DNA of 64,000 nt, taken from Victivallis lenta (lineage in GTDB: Bacteria > Verrucomicrobiota > Lentisphaeria > Victivallales > Victivallaceae). Positions 32,325 through 41,134 of the stretch are shown here, one piece after another. The stretch is from contig NZ_VUNS01000004.1 in assembly GCF_009695545.1 (NCBI RefSeq), positions 62,001-126,000 on the forward strand, read 5' to 3'. How positions within the stretch are numbered: position 1 is the first letter of the stretch; each line of letters opens with the position of its first letter. Below the pieces are notes generated by a model. The model worked only from the letters and a program-made list of their open reading frames with translations. It did no database searches and was not told the origin of the DNA. The position numbers and the translations under genes are program-made.

Positions 32325-34079
32325 ATGGCCGGAGTCGAAATCTCAGGCGGCGCGATCCGGATCGCCGGAAAGCCGACGCAGATCATCTCGGGAACCATTC
32401 ACTATTTCCGCATCCGTCCCGAGCAGTGGCGCGACCGCATCGCCAAAGCGAAGATGATGGGCCTCAACGCGGTCGAAACCTATGTCTGTCACAATCTGCA
32501 CGAACCGAAACCGGGGCAGTTCGACTTCGCCGGCATGCTGGATCTCGAAGCGTTTCTCGACGAAATCCACCGGGCCGGACTCTATGCGATCGTCCGTCCC
32601 GGCCCGTACATCTGCGCCGAGTGGGAGAACGGCGGGCTGCCGGCCTGGCTCTCCGCCCGGCCCGGCGTCGAGTTCCGCTGCATGAACCCTGCTTTTCTCG
32701 CCGCGAACGACCGGTATCTGAACACGGTTCTGCCGCTCGTGAAAAAGCACCTGTACACGGCGGGCGGCCCGGTCATCATGCTGCAGATCGAAAACGAATA
32801 CGGCAGTTACGGCAACGACAAAGCCTATCTCAGGCATGTCCGGCAAATCTGCCTCGACAATGGAATCGACGTGCCGCTCTTCACTTCAGACGGGCCGGAC
32901 GACTGGATGCTCCAGGGCGGCACGATCCCCGAATGCTTCCAGACCGTGAACTTCGGCAGCCGTTCCGCCGAAGCGTTCGCCCAGAGCCGCAAATACCGGC
33001 CGGAAGGGCCGGATTTCTGCATGGAGTTCTGGAACGGCTGGTTCGACCACTGGGGAGAAGAGCACCACACCCGCGCCGCCGATGATGTGGCACAGGAGCT
33101 CGACGCGATGCTGAAAACCGGCGCCTCGGTCAATTTCTTCGTGTTCTGCGGCGGAACCAATTTCGGCTTCACCGCCGGCGCCAACGGCAACGGCGACCGG
33201 CCCGGCGACTACGCCCCGACCGTGACCAGCTACGATTACGACGGCCCGCTCACCGAATGGGGCGACCCGACACCGAAATTCTTCGCCTGCCAGGAGGTCA
33301 TCCGCAAATACCGCCCCGACGCGCCGTTCGGCACTCCCTCCCCGGTCCGCAAAGCCGCCTACGGCAAGGCGGAGCTGACCGAAAGCGCCCCGCTGCTCGA
33401 AGCGCTCGACCGGCTCGCCGCAAAGCATGAATCGGTGCGGCCGCCGACCATGGAGGCGTGCGGCCAGAACTTCGGCTTCATCCATTACCGCACGAAACTC
33501 TCCGGCCCGTTCGACAACCGGCTCTACTTTCCGGAAGTGCGCGACCGGGTCATGGCCTGGGCGGACGGGAGCTATCTCGGGACCGTCTACCGCAACGACG
33601 CCGACCGTTTCCTGCCGGTCAGAACCGGGCCGGCGGGAGCGGTGCTCGATCTGCTCGTCGAGAACACCGGACGCATCAACTACGGACCGCTCGTCGGGCG
33701 GGACTGCAAGGGACTGCCGCTCGGCGTCGGCATAACCTGGCAGATGCTGAGCAACTTCGAAGTGTGGAACCTTGAGCTCGACGACCTGAGCGGCCTCGTT
33801 TACGGACCGTTTTCGGCGGAAGAGAACCGGCCGGCCTTCCATCGCGGCAGCTTCGATGTCACCGAGACGGCCGAGACCTTCCTCGAATTCCCGGGCGTCA
33901 AGGGCGTGGTCTGGATCAACGGCTTCAACATCGGCCGTTACTGGAACATCGGCCCCGGCAATACGCTCTACATCCCCGCGCCGCTGCTGCGCAAAGGGAA
34001 AAATGAGATTGTCGTCCTTGAACTGCACAAGCTGAACGCTCCGTCGGTCACGCTGACCGACCGGCCCCGGCTGGACTGA
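32325..34079 (+). CDS. GH35 beta-galactosidase, cytoplasmic
   Basis: The 584-residue retaining glycosidase has the GH35 TIM barrel start QIISGTIHYFRIRPEQWRDR, LNAVETYVCHNLHEP, RPGPYICAEWENGGLP, acid/base glutamate 158 in QIENEYGSYG, and nucleophile glutamate 234 in MEFWNGWFDHWG. Two C-terminal beta domains follow, the last with GVVWINGFNIGRYWNIGPGNTLYIP. There is no signal peptide, unlike the other large glycosidases here, so it probably cleaves imported galactosides. It lies 15 bases after the isomerase gene with GAAAGAGG as binding site. Confidence 0.95.
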   Translation: MAGVEISGGAIRIAGKPTQIISGTIHYFRIRPEQWRDRIAKAKMMGLNAVETYVCHNLHEPKPGQFDFAGMLDLEAFLDEIHRAGLYAIVRPGPYICAEWENGGLPAWLSARPGVEFRCMNPAFLAANDRYLNTVLPLVKKHLYTAGGPVIMLQIENEYGSYGNDKAYLRHVRQICLDNGIDVPLFTSDGPDDWMLQGGTIPECFQTVNFGSRSAEAFAQSRKYRPEGPDFCMEFWNGWFDHWGEEHHTRAADDVAQELDAMLKTGASVNFFVFCGGTNFGFTAGANGNGDRPGDYAPTVTSYDYDGPLTEWGDPTPKFFACQEVIRKYRPDAPFGTPSPVRKAAYGKAELTESAPLLEALDRLAAKHESVRPPTMEACGQNFGFIHYRTKLSGPFDNRLYFPEVRDRVMAWADGSYLGTVYRNDADRFLPVRTGPAGAVLDLLVENTGRINYGPLVGRDCKGLPLGVGITWQMLSNFEVWNLELDDLSGLVYGPFSAEENRPAFHRGSFDVTETAETFLEFPGVKGVVWINGFNIGRYWNIGPGNTLYIPAPLLRKGKNEIVVLELHKLNAPSVTLTDRPRLD

Positions 34080-34359
34080 ACGGTTCCGGCGGAGCCTCGC
34101 GTTTCAGGAGCTCCGCAGCGGCCCCCGCTGCCGGATTCAGAGAAATTGCGCCGCGCCCCGGAGGGCGGGCCATTTTCCCCTGAGGAATGAAACGGGCCGG
34201 ATACCCGGCAAAGTCTGAAAAACACGAGAAATTTTGTTTTTCAAGGCAGTAAAAAGTTAAATCCGGGTGTATAGTATGATGATAGTACCTGCAATTTTCG
34301 AAGAAACCCGGATGAATGGACGACAGAAACAGCATTATCCCGCGGAGGAGTATTGATTG
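34080..34359. other. Intergenic region with hairpin element, upstream of exopolysaccharide genes
   Basis: About 280 bases without a gene. At 34088-34105 is an 18-base motif, GGCGGAGCCTCGCGTTTC, identical to one at 59558-59575. It is followed by GCAGCGG-CCC-CCGCTGC (about 34116-34132) and by a GC hairpin CGCCC-CGGA-GGGCG. The last 100 bases turn AT-rich and probably contain the promoter of the next operon. A TTGTTT/TTAAAT pair with 17-base spacing is only a weak candidate. No U-tract terminator for the GH35 gene was seen. Confidence 0.6.
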
Positions 34360-35865
34360 ATGAGACGGATGGAGGAAATCGATTTCTTTTTCTTTTGGAG
34401 AAACCTGCGGAAACATTATCTGTGGATCGTGCTGGCGGGCGTCCTCTGCGGCGTCTCCGCCTATCTGGTCTGCCGTTACCTGGTTCCTCCCACCTATAAG
34501 GCCGAAATCTCTCTTTTCGCCTGGGGCGGCAATCCGAAATATGAAAACGAGAACCATCTGCTGCCGTCCGCCGGACCGGCGGCAGACGATGCCGACGACG
34601 CCCGGAAACCGCGCGAACTGACCCAGCAGGATATCATATTCGGCAATCTGCTCGTGAACGACTACAAGGAACTGCTCGGCAGCCGCAACGTGAGCAATGA
34701 AGCGCGCCGGCGGCTCAATCTGGAATATCCGGAGCTGGCCGAGGTGCCGTACCGGTTCGAGGCGCTGGTTCTGAACAAGACGCGGTTCATCAAGGTCTCC
34801 GTCTTCAGCCAGTCGACGGTCAAAGCCGAGAAAGCGGCGCAGGTCATCGCCGAGGTATTTTCCGAGTCCGTCGAAAAGTTCATGAAGATCAAGCGGGTGC
34901 AGGTCGTGGATTCCCCGCAGGTGCTCGGCAAGGTGAGTCCGAAAACGGCGCGCGTCACCGTGATCGCGTTCCTGCTCGGCGCCGGTTTCGTCTTCGGGCT
35001 CTTCTGTCTGTACGATTTCTTCCGGTACACGCTGCGCAACTCGGATATCGTCAAGGCGGAGCTCGACCTGCCGACCATCGGCATGATCGGAACCTGCTCC
35101 GAAAAGCAGAATGCGAATCTCGCCTGCCTGACGGAAAAAAGCGACAGCTACTGCTTCAATCATATCCTCGAAGATTTCCTGCTGCTGCAGACCAATCTGC
35201 AATACTCCCTGCCGAAAAAGAACAGGGCGCAGATTCTGGTCCTCACCAGCGCGTTTCCGAAGGACGGCAAAAGCTTCACCTCGCTGAATCTGGCCCTGAC
35301 GCTGTGCGGCAACTCGAAGCGCGTGCTGCTGATCAACTGCGATCTGCGCAAGGCGGAGTACGACTATCTGGATCTGCCGCGCCAGCCGGGACTCGTGAAC
35401 TTCCTGCTGGGTGAAAAGAAGATCGACGAGGTCATCCACAAGAACGTGCTCGGGACCCCGCTCTCGGTGATCCGCAGCGGCCCGATTCCGCCGAACCCGA
35501 CGCGGCTGCTTGAAATCTTCCAGACCTCCGGCATTCTGGATGAGCTGGCGACCCGGTACGACTATATCATTCTCGACTCGCCGCCCTGCATGAACATGGC
35601 CGATCCGCTGCTGCTGAGCAAGCTGGCCGACGGAACGATTCTCGTGGTCAACAGCAGGCGCACACCGGTCGATGCGGTCCGGCAGGTCGTCGACCAGCTG
35701 CGCAAATTCGATGTGAATATCCTCGGCGTCGTCCTCAACCGTTATTCGGCCCAGACCGCCGGATACGGGTATGGTTACGGATACGGCTACGGCTACGGTT
35801 ACGGATACGGCGAAAGCAAGAGTTCCCGGAAAGAAAAAGCGAAAGAGAAGAAGGAAGAGGCCTGA
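34360..35865 (+). CDS. Exopolysaccharide chain-length regulator/BY-type tyrosine kinase
   Basis: The 501-residue fused Wzz-kinase has membrane helices near 20-42 and 199-221 flanking a periplasmic chain-length domain. A cytoplasmic bacterial tyrosine kinase domain follows: Walker A SAFPKDGKS at 297-305 (divergent from the usual S-x-x-P-G-E-G-K-S), Walker A' VLLINCDLRK at 322-331 and Walker B YIILDSPP near 402. The tail is a run of alternating Tyr-Gly (about 469-484, eight tyrosines), the expected autophosphorylation cluster, then a lysine/glutamate end. GGAGGAG lies 9 bases before the ATG; a TTG one codon earlier is less likely. It overlaps the phosphatase gene by one base. Confidence 0.93.
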   Translation: MRRMEEIDFFFFWRNLRKHYLWIVLAGVLCGVSAYLVCRYLVPPTYKAEISLFAWGGNPKYENENHLLPSAGPAADDADDARKPRELTQQDIIFGNLLVNDYKELLGSRNVSNEARRRLNLEYPELAEVPYRFEALVLNKTRFIKVSVFSQSTVKAEKAAQVIAEVFSESVEKFMKIKRVQVVDSPQVLGKVSPKTARVTVIAFLLGAGFVFGLFCLYDFFRYTLRNSDIVKAELDLPTIGMIGTCSEKQNANLACLTEKSDSYCFNHILEDFLLLQTNLQYSLPKKNRAQILVLTSAFPKDGKSFTSLNLALTLCGNSKRVLLINCDLRKAEYDYLDLPRQPGLVNFLLGEKKIDEVIHKNVLGTPLSVIRSGPIPPNPTRLLEIFQTSGILDELATRYDYIILDSPPCMNMADPLLLSKLADGTILVVNSRRTPVDAVRQVVDQLRKFDVNILGVVLNRYSAQTAGYGYGYGYGYGYGYGYGESKSSRKEKAKEKKEEA

Positions 35866-36623
35866 TGGTCGATATTCACTGCCACATCCTTCCGGGGATG
35901 GATGACGGTGCATCGGATTTCAAAACTGCGGAGCAGATGCTGCAGACGGCGGCAGAAGACGGTATCGACACGCTGATCTGCACTCCGCACTATTCGCCGA
36001 AGGCGTACCGTGACTGCCCCCGGGTCCTTGAGAAGCTTGCCGGCAGCGCAAAAGCCGCGGGCATCCGTCTGCTGCCGGGTATGGAGTATTCGTTCGCCCG
36101 GCTCGATGCGGAGATCGAAAATCTGCGGCCGCTCGGAGAAAGCTCATTTGTCCTGATCGATCTGGGCGTTCCGAACCTGCCTCCGTCCATCGAGGAGCTG
36201 TTTTTTCTTCTGGGCCGGAACAATATGCAGATCATCATCGCCCACCCGGAGCGGTACCTGACGGAAGTGGAGTCCGCCCTGGAGCTGTCGCGGCTCGGCG
36301 CCTTTTTCCAGCTCAACGCCGACAGCATCCTCGGCGGCAACGGCCCGCGCTGCCGCCGCATGGCCGCGCGCCTGATCCGCAGCGGCTGCTGCCACTACGT
36401 CGCGTCGGACGCCCACGGCAGGCACCGGACCTTCCGCCTGAGCCGCTGTCGCGCCCATCTCGAGCAGCGCTGCGGGAAGGCGTACGCCGGAACGATCATG
36501 GATACGAATCCCGAACGGCTGTTGAAAAACCTCCCGCCGGTGAGCCTCCGGCCCGAGGAGAACGGCAACTGGCTTCTCCGGCTGCTGAAAGGCCGGAGGC
36601 CTCAGCGGAAAGCGAGTGTCTGA
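35865..36623 (+). CDS. Tyrosine-protein phosphatase, CpsB/YwqE (PHP) family
   Basis: The 252-residue metal-dependent phosphatase begins MVDIHCHILPGMDDGASDF, the metal-binding H-x-H and D-D-G-A motif of CpsB/Wzb-like PHP enzymes. CTPHYSP, IIAHPERY and ASDAHGR supply further histidine/aspartate ligands. It would dephosphorylate the tyrosine tail of the kinase, whose stop codon it overlaps (TGATG). The kinase-phosphatase pair indicates controlled capsule or exopolysaccharide export. Confidence 0.93.
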   Translation: MVDIHCHILPGMDDGASDFKTAEQMLQTAAEDGIDTLICTPHYSPKAYRDCPRVLEKLAGSAKAAGIRLLPGMEYSFARLDAEIENLRPLGESSFVLIDLGVPNLPPSIEELFFLLGRNNMQIIIAHPERYLTEVESALELSRLGAFFQLNADSILGGNGPRCRRMAARLIRSGCCHYVASDAHGRHRTFRLSRCRAHLEQRCGKAYAGTIMDTNPERLLKNLPPVSLRPEENGNWLLRLLKGRRPQRKASV

Positions 36624-36625
36624 CG

Positions 36626-38497
36626 ATGCTGGAATTTCTTCAATACTATGCGAATTGGATCGTGTATCCGGGAGCGGCGGCGGTGTTCTCCGCGTTCTTC
36701 ACGTTTTTTGCGATCCGCCTGCTGCCGCGCCTCGGCTATGTGGACAAGCCCGGCGGCCGCCATATCCATCAGCGGATCGTGCCCCGCGGCGGCGGGATCG
36801 CGATCATCCTCTCCTTTTTCCTCGTGCTCGGCATCCTGGCGCTGGAGCAGTCCGGGCCGGTGGCGGAACTCTGGAAGCGGCTGCTGCCGCCTTCGCTCCT
36901 GCTCGGCGGCCTCGGCATGGTCGACGACCGTTTCGAGCTGAGTTCCTGGATCAAGCTTTTCGTCCAGCTTCTCGTGGCGCTGATCGTCTGGAGCATGGGG
37001 GCGCAGACCTACAGCGTGTTCGGCTGGCCGGTCCCCTGGTATCTGTCGCTCACCTTCACGGCGGTCTGGATCATCATTATTCTGAACTCATTCAACCTGA
37101 TCGACGGGCTCGACGGACTCGCTTCGGGACTCGCGATCGTCTCAGGCGGCTGCATGACGATCTGGTTCCTGCTGATCGGCGGACACGACGCGGAGGCGGT
37201 CACCATGCTGGTTCTGGCCGGCGCCTGCCTCGGATTCCTGCGTTACAACTTCTATCCGGCCCGGATTTTTCTCGGCGACACCGGCAGCACGTTTCTCGGA
37301 CTGATCTTCGCGGTCATCGGCCTCTCGACGATCGACCATGCCGTGACCGCGACCTCGCTGCTGCTGCCGCTGCTGGCCATCGGCGTGCCGCTTTTCGACG
37401 TGATCCTCGCGATCTGGCGGCGCAGCATGCGCAAGCTGCTCGACCCGCATGCCGGCGGAATCATGGACGGCGACCAGGACCACCTGCACCATCGCCTGTT
37501 CAAAAAGACGCACAAGCAGGCGACGACGGCGCTCATCATGTACCTGCTCGGCTGCGGATTCGCGGCCGGCGTTCTGCTGCTGCTGGTCTTCCGCACTGCG
37601 GCGGCGATCGCGTACATCATCCTGCTGCTCGCGGTGCTGCTGGCCATCCGCCAGCTGGCGGGCGTCGAACTCAGCGATTCGGCGCGCCTGATCCAGAACG
37701 GCCTGTCGAAACCGCGCCGCGGGCTGCTGATCAACCTCGTACACCCGTTCATCGACTTTGCGCTGATCGGCATTGCCTTCCTGACCGCCCACTGGTGTGC
37801 GACCGAAGAAATCGGCAACCTCAAAATCTTCGTTTACTGCTTCTGTCCGCTCGCGCTGGTGCTCTGTTTTTCGGGAATCTACCGGGTCTACTGGCTCCGC
37901 GCCGGCGTGAACGACTACTGCCGACTCGCCCTGCTTATCCTGTCCGGGACCATCCTTTCGAGTCTGCTGCTGTTCTGCGGCAGCTACGAGTACATCGCCG
38001 ATTCCTTCGGGGTCGGCATCCGGCAGTTCGTCACGGGAAGCCTGCTCTTCATCACGCTCGCCACGCTGCTGATCGTCTCGGAGCGGCTCATCATCCACTA
38101 CGCGGGCTGGTTCTGGTTTCACGAGCTGTACGTGCAGCGCCAGCCGCCGGAACTGCAGCGGAAACTCGTCATTTACGGCGGCGGCCTGAAATGCCGGGTA
38201 TACATCAACTGCCTCTACTGCGCCAAAAAGGCGGACAATCCCGAGCGGATCGTCGGGATCATCGATGACGACCCCGCGCTGCACGGGCTGCACATCTACG
38301 GCTTCCGCGTGTTCGGCGGAAGCGACCGCCTCGAGCAGATCCATGCGCGGCACCCGTTCGGCAAGCTCCTGGTCACGGCGCATACCGGGAACCGCGAACG
38401 GATGAGCCGCCTCGAAACGTTCTGCCGGGAACGCGGCATCGAGCTCCGCTATCTCCGCATCGACGAGAGCGCGGAAGATCCGGGCGCGACCGCCTGA
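36626..38497 (+). CDS. WecA/MraY-like sugar-1-P transferase fused to a CapD/PglF-like N-terminal module
   Basis: The 623-residue membrane protein has two parts. Residues 1-345 are a polyprenyl-phosphate N-acetylhexosamine-1-P transferase: DKPGGRHIHQ, DD at 100-101, NLIDGLDGLA near 157-166, NFYPARIFLGDTGS near 208-221, and HLHHR at 286-290 (the WecA-type HIHH site). Residues 365-500 add four more helices, and from about 512 a Rossmann-like start LVIYGGGLKCRVYINCL with GIIDDDPALHGLHIYGFRVFGG, resembling the N-terminal region of CapD/FlaA1-type dehydratases. The catalytic dehydratase domain is absent. It probably starts exopolysaccharide repeat-unit assembly. Downstream is a convergent AraC gene 15 bases away. 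Confidence 0.88.
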   Translation: MLEFLQYYANWIVYPGAAAVFSAFFTFFAIRLLPRLGYVDKPGGRHIHQRIVPRGGGIAIILSFFLVLGILALEQSGPVAELWKRLLPPSLLLGGLGMVDDRFELSSWIKLFVQLLVALIVWSMGAQTYSVFGWPVPWYLSLTFTAVWIIIILNSFNLIDGLDGLASGLAIVSGGCMTIWFLLIGGHDAEAVTMLVLAGACLGFLRYNFYPARIFLGDTGSTFLGLIFAVIGLSTIDHAVTATSLLLPLLAIGVPLFDVILAIWRRSMRKLLDPHAGGIMDGDQDHLHHRLFKKTHKQATTALIMYLLGCGFAAGVLLLLVFRTAAAIAYIILLLAVLLAIRQLAGVELSDSARLIQNGLSKPRRGLLINLVHPFIDFALIGIAFLTAHWCATEEIGNLKIFVYCFCPLALVLCFSGIYRVYWLRAGVNDYCRLALLILSGTILSSLLLFCGSYEYIADSFGVGIRQFVTGSLLFITLATLLIVSERLIIHYAGWFWFHELYVQRQPPELQRKLVIYGGGLKCRVYINCLYCAKKADNPERIVGIIDDDPALHGLHIYGFRVFGGSDRLEQIHARHPFGKLLVTAHTGNRERMSRLETFCRERGIELRYLRIDESAEDPGATA

Positions 38498-38512
38498 GCA
38501 GCGAGCCCGGGA

Positions 38513-39382
38513 TCACCGGAACCGGCGTCGGAACCGCCCCGGCGGCATGCCGTGGCAGTTCCGGAATACCGCGGAGAAGAAAGTCGTGCTGCGGTAGCCG
38601 CAGCGGAATGCGACTTCATCGACGAGAAGCTCCGTTTCGCGCAGCAGCATCGCGGCATACGCCATGCGGATCTCGAGCAGCGTCTCCGAAAAACCGCGCT
38701 CTCCGTGCTCTGCGAAGAGGCGCGAAAGATAACCGGGATTCAGGCCGAACAGCCGCGCGACCCGCGCCCGGTCCGTCTCCACACCGAAATTTTCTTCGAG
38801 ATGGAGGCGGATTTTCTCATAGGTGATTCGCGCCTTGCCGGGGGGCTCCGCCTGGTCTTCGGCCAGCGCCGCCCGGCTCATCCGGAACAGGGCGCGGACC
38901 AGGTCGCACCTCGCCTCGTCCGGCGCCGCAGCGAGACAGCCGGCAACCTTGCGGACCGTGTCGGAGGGCGGCAGCGCCGTATGGAAAAAGCAGCCGCAGA
39001 CCGGGCGCCCGCCGGAACCGGCATCAACGTAGGTGATCCGGATGCACTCCGGCCGGAAAACGAGGCAGCAGAGCTCGTGCGGCCGGTCCCACAGCGGCAG
39101 CTTCCAGGCGAAAGGCTCCGAAAACAGAACTTCGCCGGGATGAAGTTCCAGCTCCGCAACGCCGTCTCCGTCGCCGCAGCGCAGGTGTTTGCCGCCGGTG
39201 AGCGGCACATCGAAGACCGGATAAGCGTAGAGCTCGACCGACACGCCAGACGGCGGCGGCGGCATCCGCCTGCCCGCATGAACCCGCGCCGGCGGAATCT
39301 GTTCCAGCACAAAATCGACAAGCCGCAGGAATCCTTCCCGCGACAGATGTTCAAGTCCGAGTTCCCGGCCGACCGGTCCCAT
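38513..39382 (-). CDS. AraC-family transcriptional regulator
   Basis: The 289-residue protein has an N-terminal cupin-like sensor (SVELYAYPVFDVPLTGGKHLRC, ELELHPGEVLFSEPFAWKLPLWDRPHE) and a C-terminal double helix-turn-helix: VARLFGLNPGYLSRLFAEHGERGFSETLLEIRMAYAAMLL and VDEVAFRCGYRSTTFFSAVFRNCHGMPPGRFRR. GGAGGAG precedes the ATG at 39382. It is divergent from the glycosidase-transporter operon and is its probable activator. A longer reading upstream overlaps that operon and is rejected. Confidence 0.92.
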   Translation of the reverse strand: MGPVGRELGLEHLSREGFLRLVDFVLEQIPPARVHAGRRMPPPPSGVSVELYAYPVFDVPLTGGKHLRCGDGDGVAELELHPGEVLFSEPFAWKLPLWDRPHELCCLVFRPECIRITYVDAGSGGRPVCGCFFHTALPPSDTVRKVAGCLAAAPDEARCDLVRALFRMSRAALAEDQAEPPGKARITYEKIRLHLEENFGVETDRARVARLFGLNPGYLSRLFAEHGERGFSETLLEIRMAYAAMLLRETELLVDEVAFRCGYRSTTFFSAVFRNCHGMPPGRFRRRFR

Positions 39383-39440
39383 CCGGCTCCTCCGTTTTTC
39401 AAAAGGTGACGATTCAAGAAGTAATATAACAGTTCCGCTC

Positions 39441-39469
39441 TTGTGTTTCAAGCCGGAACCGGCTATAAT
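39441..39469 (+). promoter_or_regulatory. Probable promoter of the glycosidase-transporter operon
   Basis: TATAAT (39464-39469) preceded at 17 bases by TTGTGT (39441-39446). The weak -35 next to a perfect -10 fits an activator-dependent promoter, as expected beside an AraC gene. Confidence 0.55.
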
Positions 39470-39508
39470 AAAGAGCAGTGTACGAAACCAATCCAGGAGG
39501 AAATTCCA

Positions 39509-41134
39509 GTGTTCAGCCGGATCGAAGGCAGTTTCATCGCCACAGCCAACATTCCCGATGCCGCCACGGCCTTTCACGGGGAGCCGCTCTCGCTGCTCTT
39601 CGGCATGTGCGCCGGGGCAATGGAGTTCAACAACCGCGTGTTCCTCTACCGGCACGACGAACCGGTCCGGGTCAACCTGAACTGGATACGCGATTATATC
39701 CTGACGCTCAAGGGATTCCGCTACACCGAGCGCGACATCCGCTCGTTTCCGGACCTGCTGCTCGAGCGCCAGCACGAAAAAGGCTTTTTCTACGAAATCG
39801 TCGCCCCGCTGACCGATATGCACTCCGGCGCTCCGTTCCGGCACGACGGCCGGGAGTACCGGATCACTTCCGAAGAGTGCGCGCTGCGGGAGCCGGGTTC
39901 GCGCTTCGGCCTCTGCCGCCTCGAACTCGAGGCCGACATCGAGTACCTGATGGCCGAAGGCGTCCACATGATCTGGCAGGCGACCGGCGACGACGAATGG
40001 CTCCAACGCAACCTGCCCCGTGTCGAAAAGGGCCTCCGCTACATCATGACCGATCCGCTGCGCTGGGATGCGGAGCATCAGCTGGCCAAGCGTCCGCGCA
40101 CGCTCGACACCTGGGACTTTCTCGACCGGGAGGACTCCAGCTGGGACCGGGCCGTGCGTCCGGACGACCCGATGGGCATCTTCCACGGTGACAACACCGG
40201 GCTTTACAACGCCAAGCTGCTGCTGGCGAAGCTGTACCGCCATCTGAACGACGAGGCCGCCGCCGCACGCCATGAGGAGGAGGCCGCCGCGCTGCGCGAA
40301 CGGATCATGAAGCATCTCTGGAACGGCAGCTTTTTCCGCCATTTCCTGCCGCTGGACCCGGTGAATTACGGCGTGGACGAAACGTGCCAGATGAGCCTTT
40401 CGAACGCCTACGCGCTGAACCGCAATATCCTGAACTTCGACGAACGCCGGAGCGTCATCGACGCCTATCGGGCGATGCGGGAGAAATACCGGGGCGAACT
40501 CGACGACTTCCGCAATCTCGAGCCCCCCTACCCCTGCTTCAAGGGGATGAAACCGGGGGCTTACGTCAACGGCGCGATCGCTCCCTTCGTCGCCGGACAG
40601 CTTGCGCTCGGCGCTTTCGAAACCGGCATGGAGGAGTACGGCGTGGACATCCTCAAGCGCATGGGCCGCAAGATGCTCCGCGACGGCAAGATCGCCTTCC
40701 TCTACGACTGGGAGGGGCGCGACATCGGCGGCGGTCCGCGCTGCTGGTGCGGAGCGGAGATTATGCATGCCGAATGCGCCGGGCTCGCCGGCGTGGTTGA
40801 CAACGACAGGCTTTTCCGCGACGTCACCCTCTCGCCGCGCTTCGCCGCGGCCCGGGAGCCGGAGGCGCACGTGCGGCTCGAATACGCCGCCTCGGGCGCG
40901 GCGGCCGAATATCATTTCACCGCCGATTACGATAAGAAACAACTCGGTTTCGAACTGCTCTCACGGCACGATCATGCGAAGCTGCGGCTGTTCGTGCCGG
41001 AAGAGGCCGGAGAACTCAGGGTCTCCCGAAACGGAGAACCGGCCGATTTCCGTGAAGAGCGGGTCGGCGCCGGCCGCTACGCGGTCGTCGACGCGGTCAT
41101 ACCGCAGGAGCGCGTGGAGATCACATACGCATGA
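39509..41134 (+). CDS. Cytoplasmic (alpha/alpha)-barrel glycoside hydrolase-like protein
   Basis: About 541 residues, predominantly helical with repeated W/D-rich turns: LNWIRDYILTLKGFRYTERD, LEADIEYLMAEGVHMIWQATGDDEWL, TLDTWDFLDREDSSWDRAV, HGDNTGLYNAKLLLAKLYRHL, VDETCQMSLSNAYALN, ending with a small beta domain. This resembles the catalytic toroid of glycogen-debranching or trehalase-like enzymes, but I cannot fix a GH family. I start at GTG 39509, which has AGGAGG 8 bases upstream; the longer reading begins inside the promoter. There is no signal peptide. It overlaps the transporter gene (ATGA). Confidence 0.75.
   Translation: MFSRIEGSFIATANIPDAATAFHGEPLSLLFGMCAGAMEFNNRVFLYRHDEPVRVNLNWIRDYILTLKGFRYTERDIRSFPDLLLERQHEKGFFYEIVAPLTDMHSGAPFRHDGREYRITSEECALREPGSRFGLCRLELEADIEYLMAEGVHMIWQATGDDEWLQRNLPRVEKGLRYIMTDPLRWDAEHQLAKRPRTLDTWDFLDREDSSWDRAVRPDDPMGIFHGDNTGLYNAKLLLAKLYRHLNDEAAAARHEEEAAALRERIMKHLWNGSFFRHFLPLDPVNYGVDETCQMSLSNAYALNRNILNFDERRSVIDAYRAMREKYRGELDDFRNLEPPYPCFKGMKPGAYVNGAIAPFVAGQLALGAFETGMEEYGVDILKRMGRKMLRDGKIAFLYDWEGRDIGGGPRCWCGAEIMHAECAGLAGVVDNDRLFRDVTLSPRFAAAREPEAHVRLEYAASGAAAEYHFTADYDKKQLGFELLSRHDHAKLRLFVPEEAGELRVSRNGEPADFREERVGAGRYAVVDAVIPQERVEITYA

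Noticed and set aside
39383-40942. Upstream extension of the AraC gene giving an 809-codon protein
   Set aside because: The extension is antisense to the glycosidase at 39509-41134; the ATG at 39382 with GGAGGAG is the natural start.
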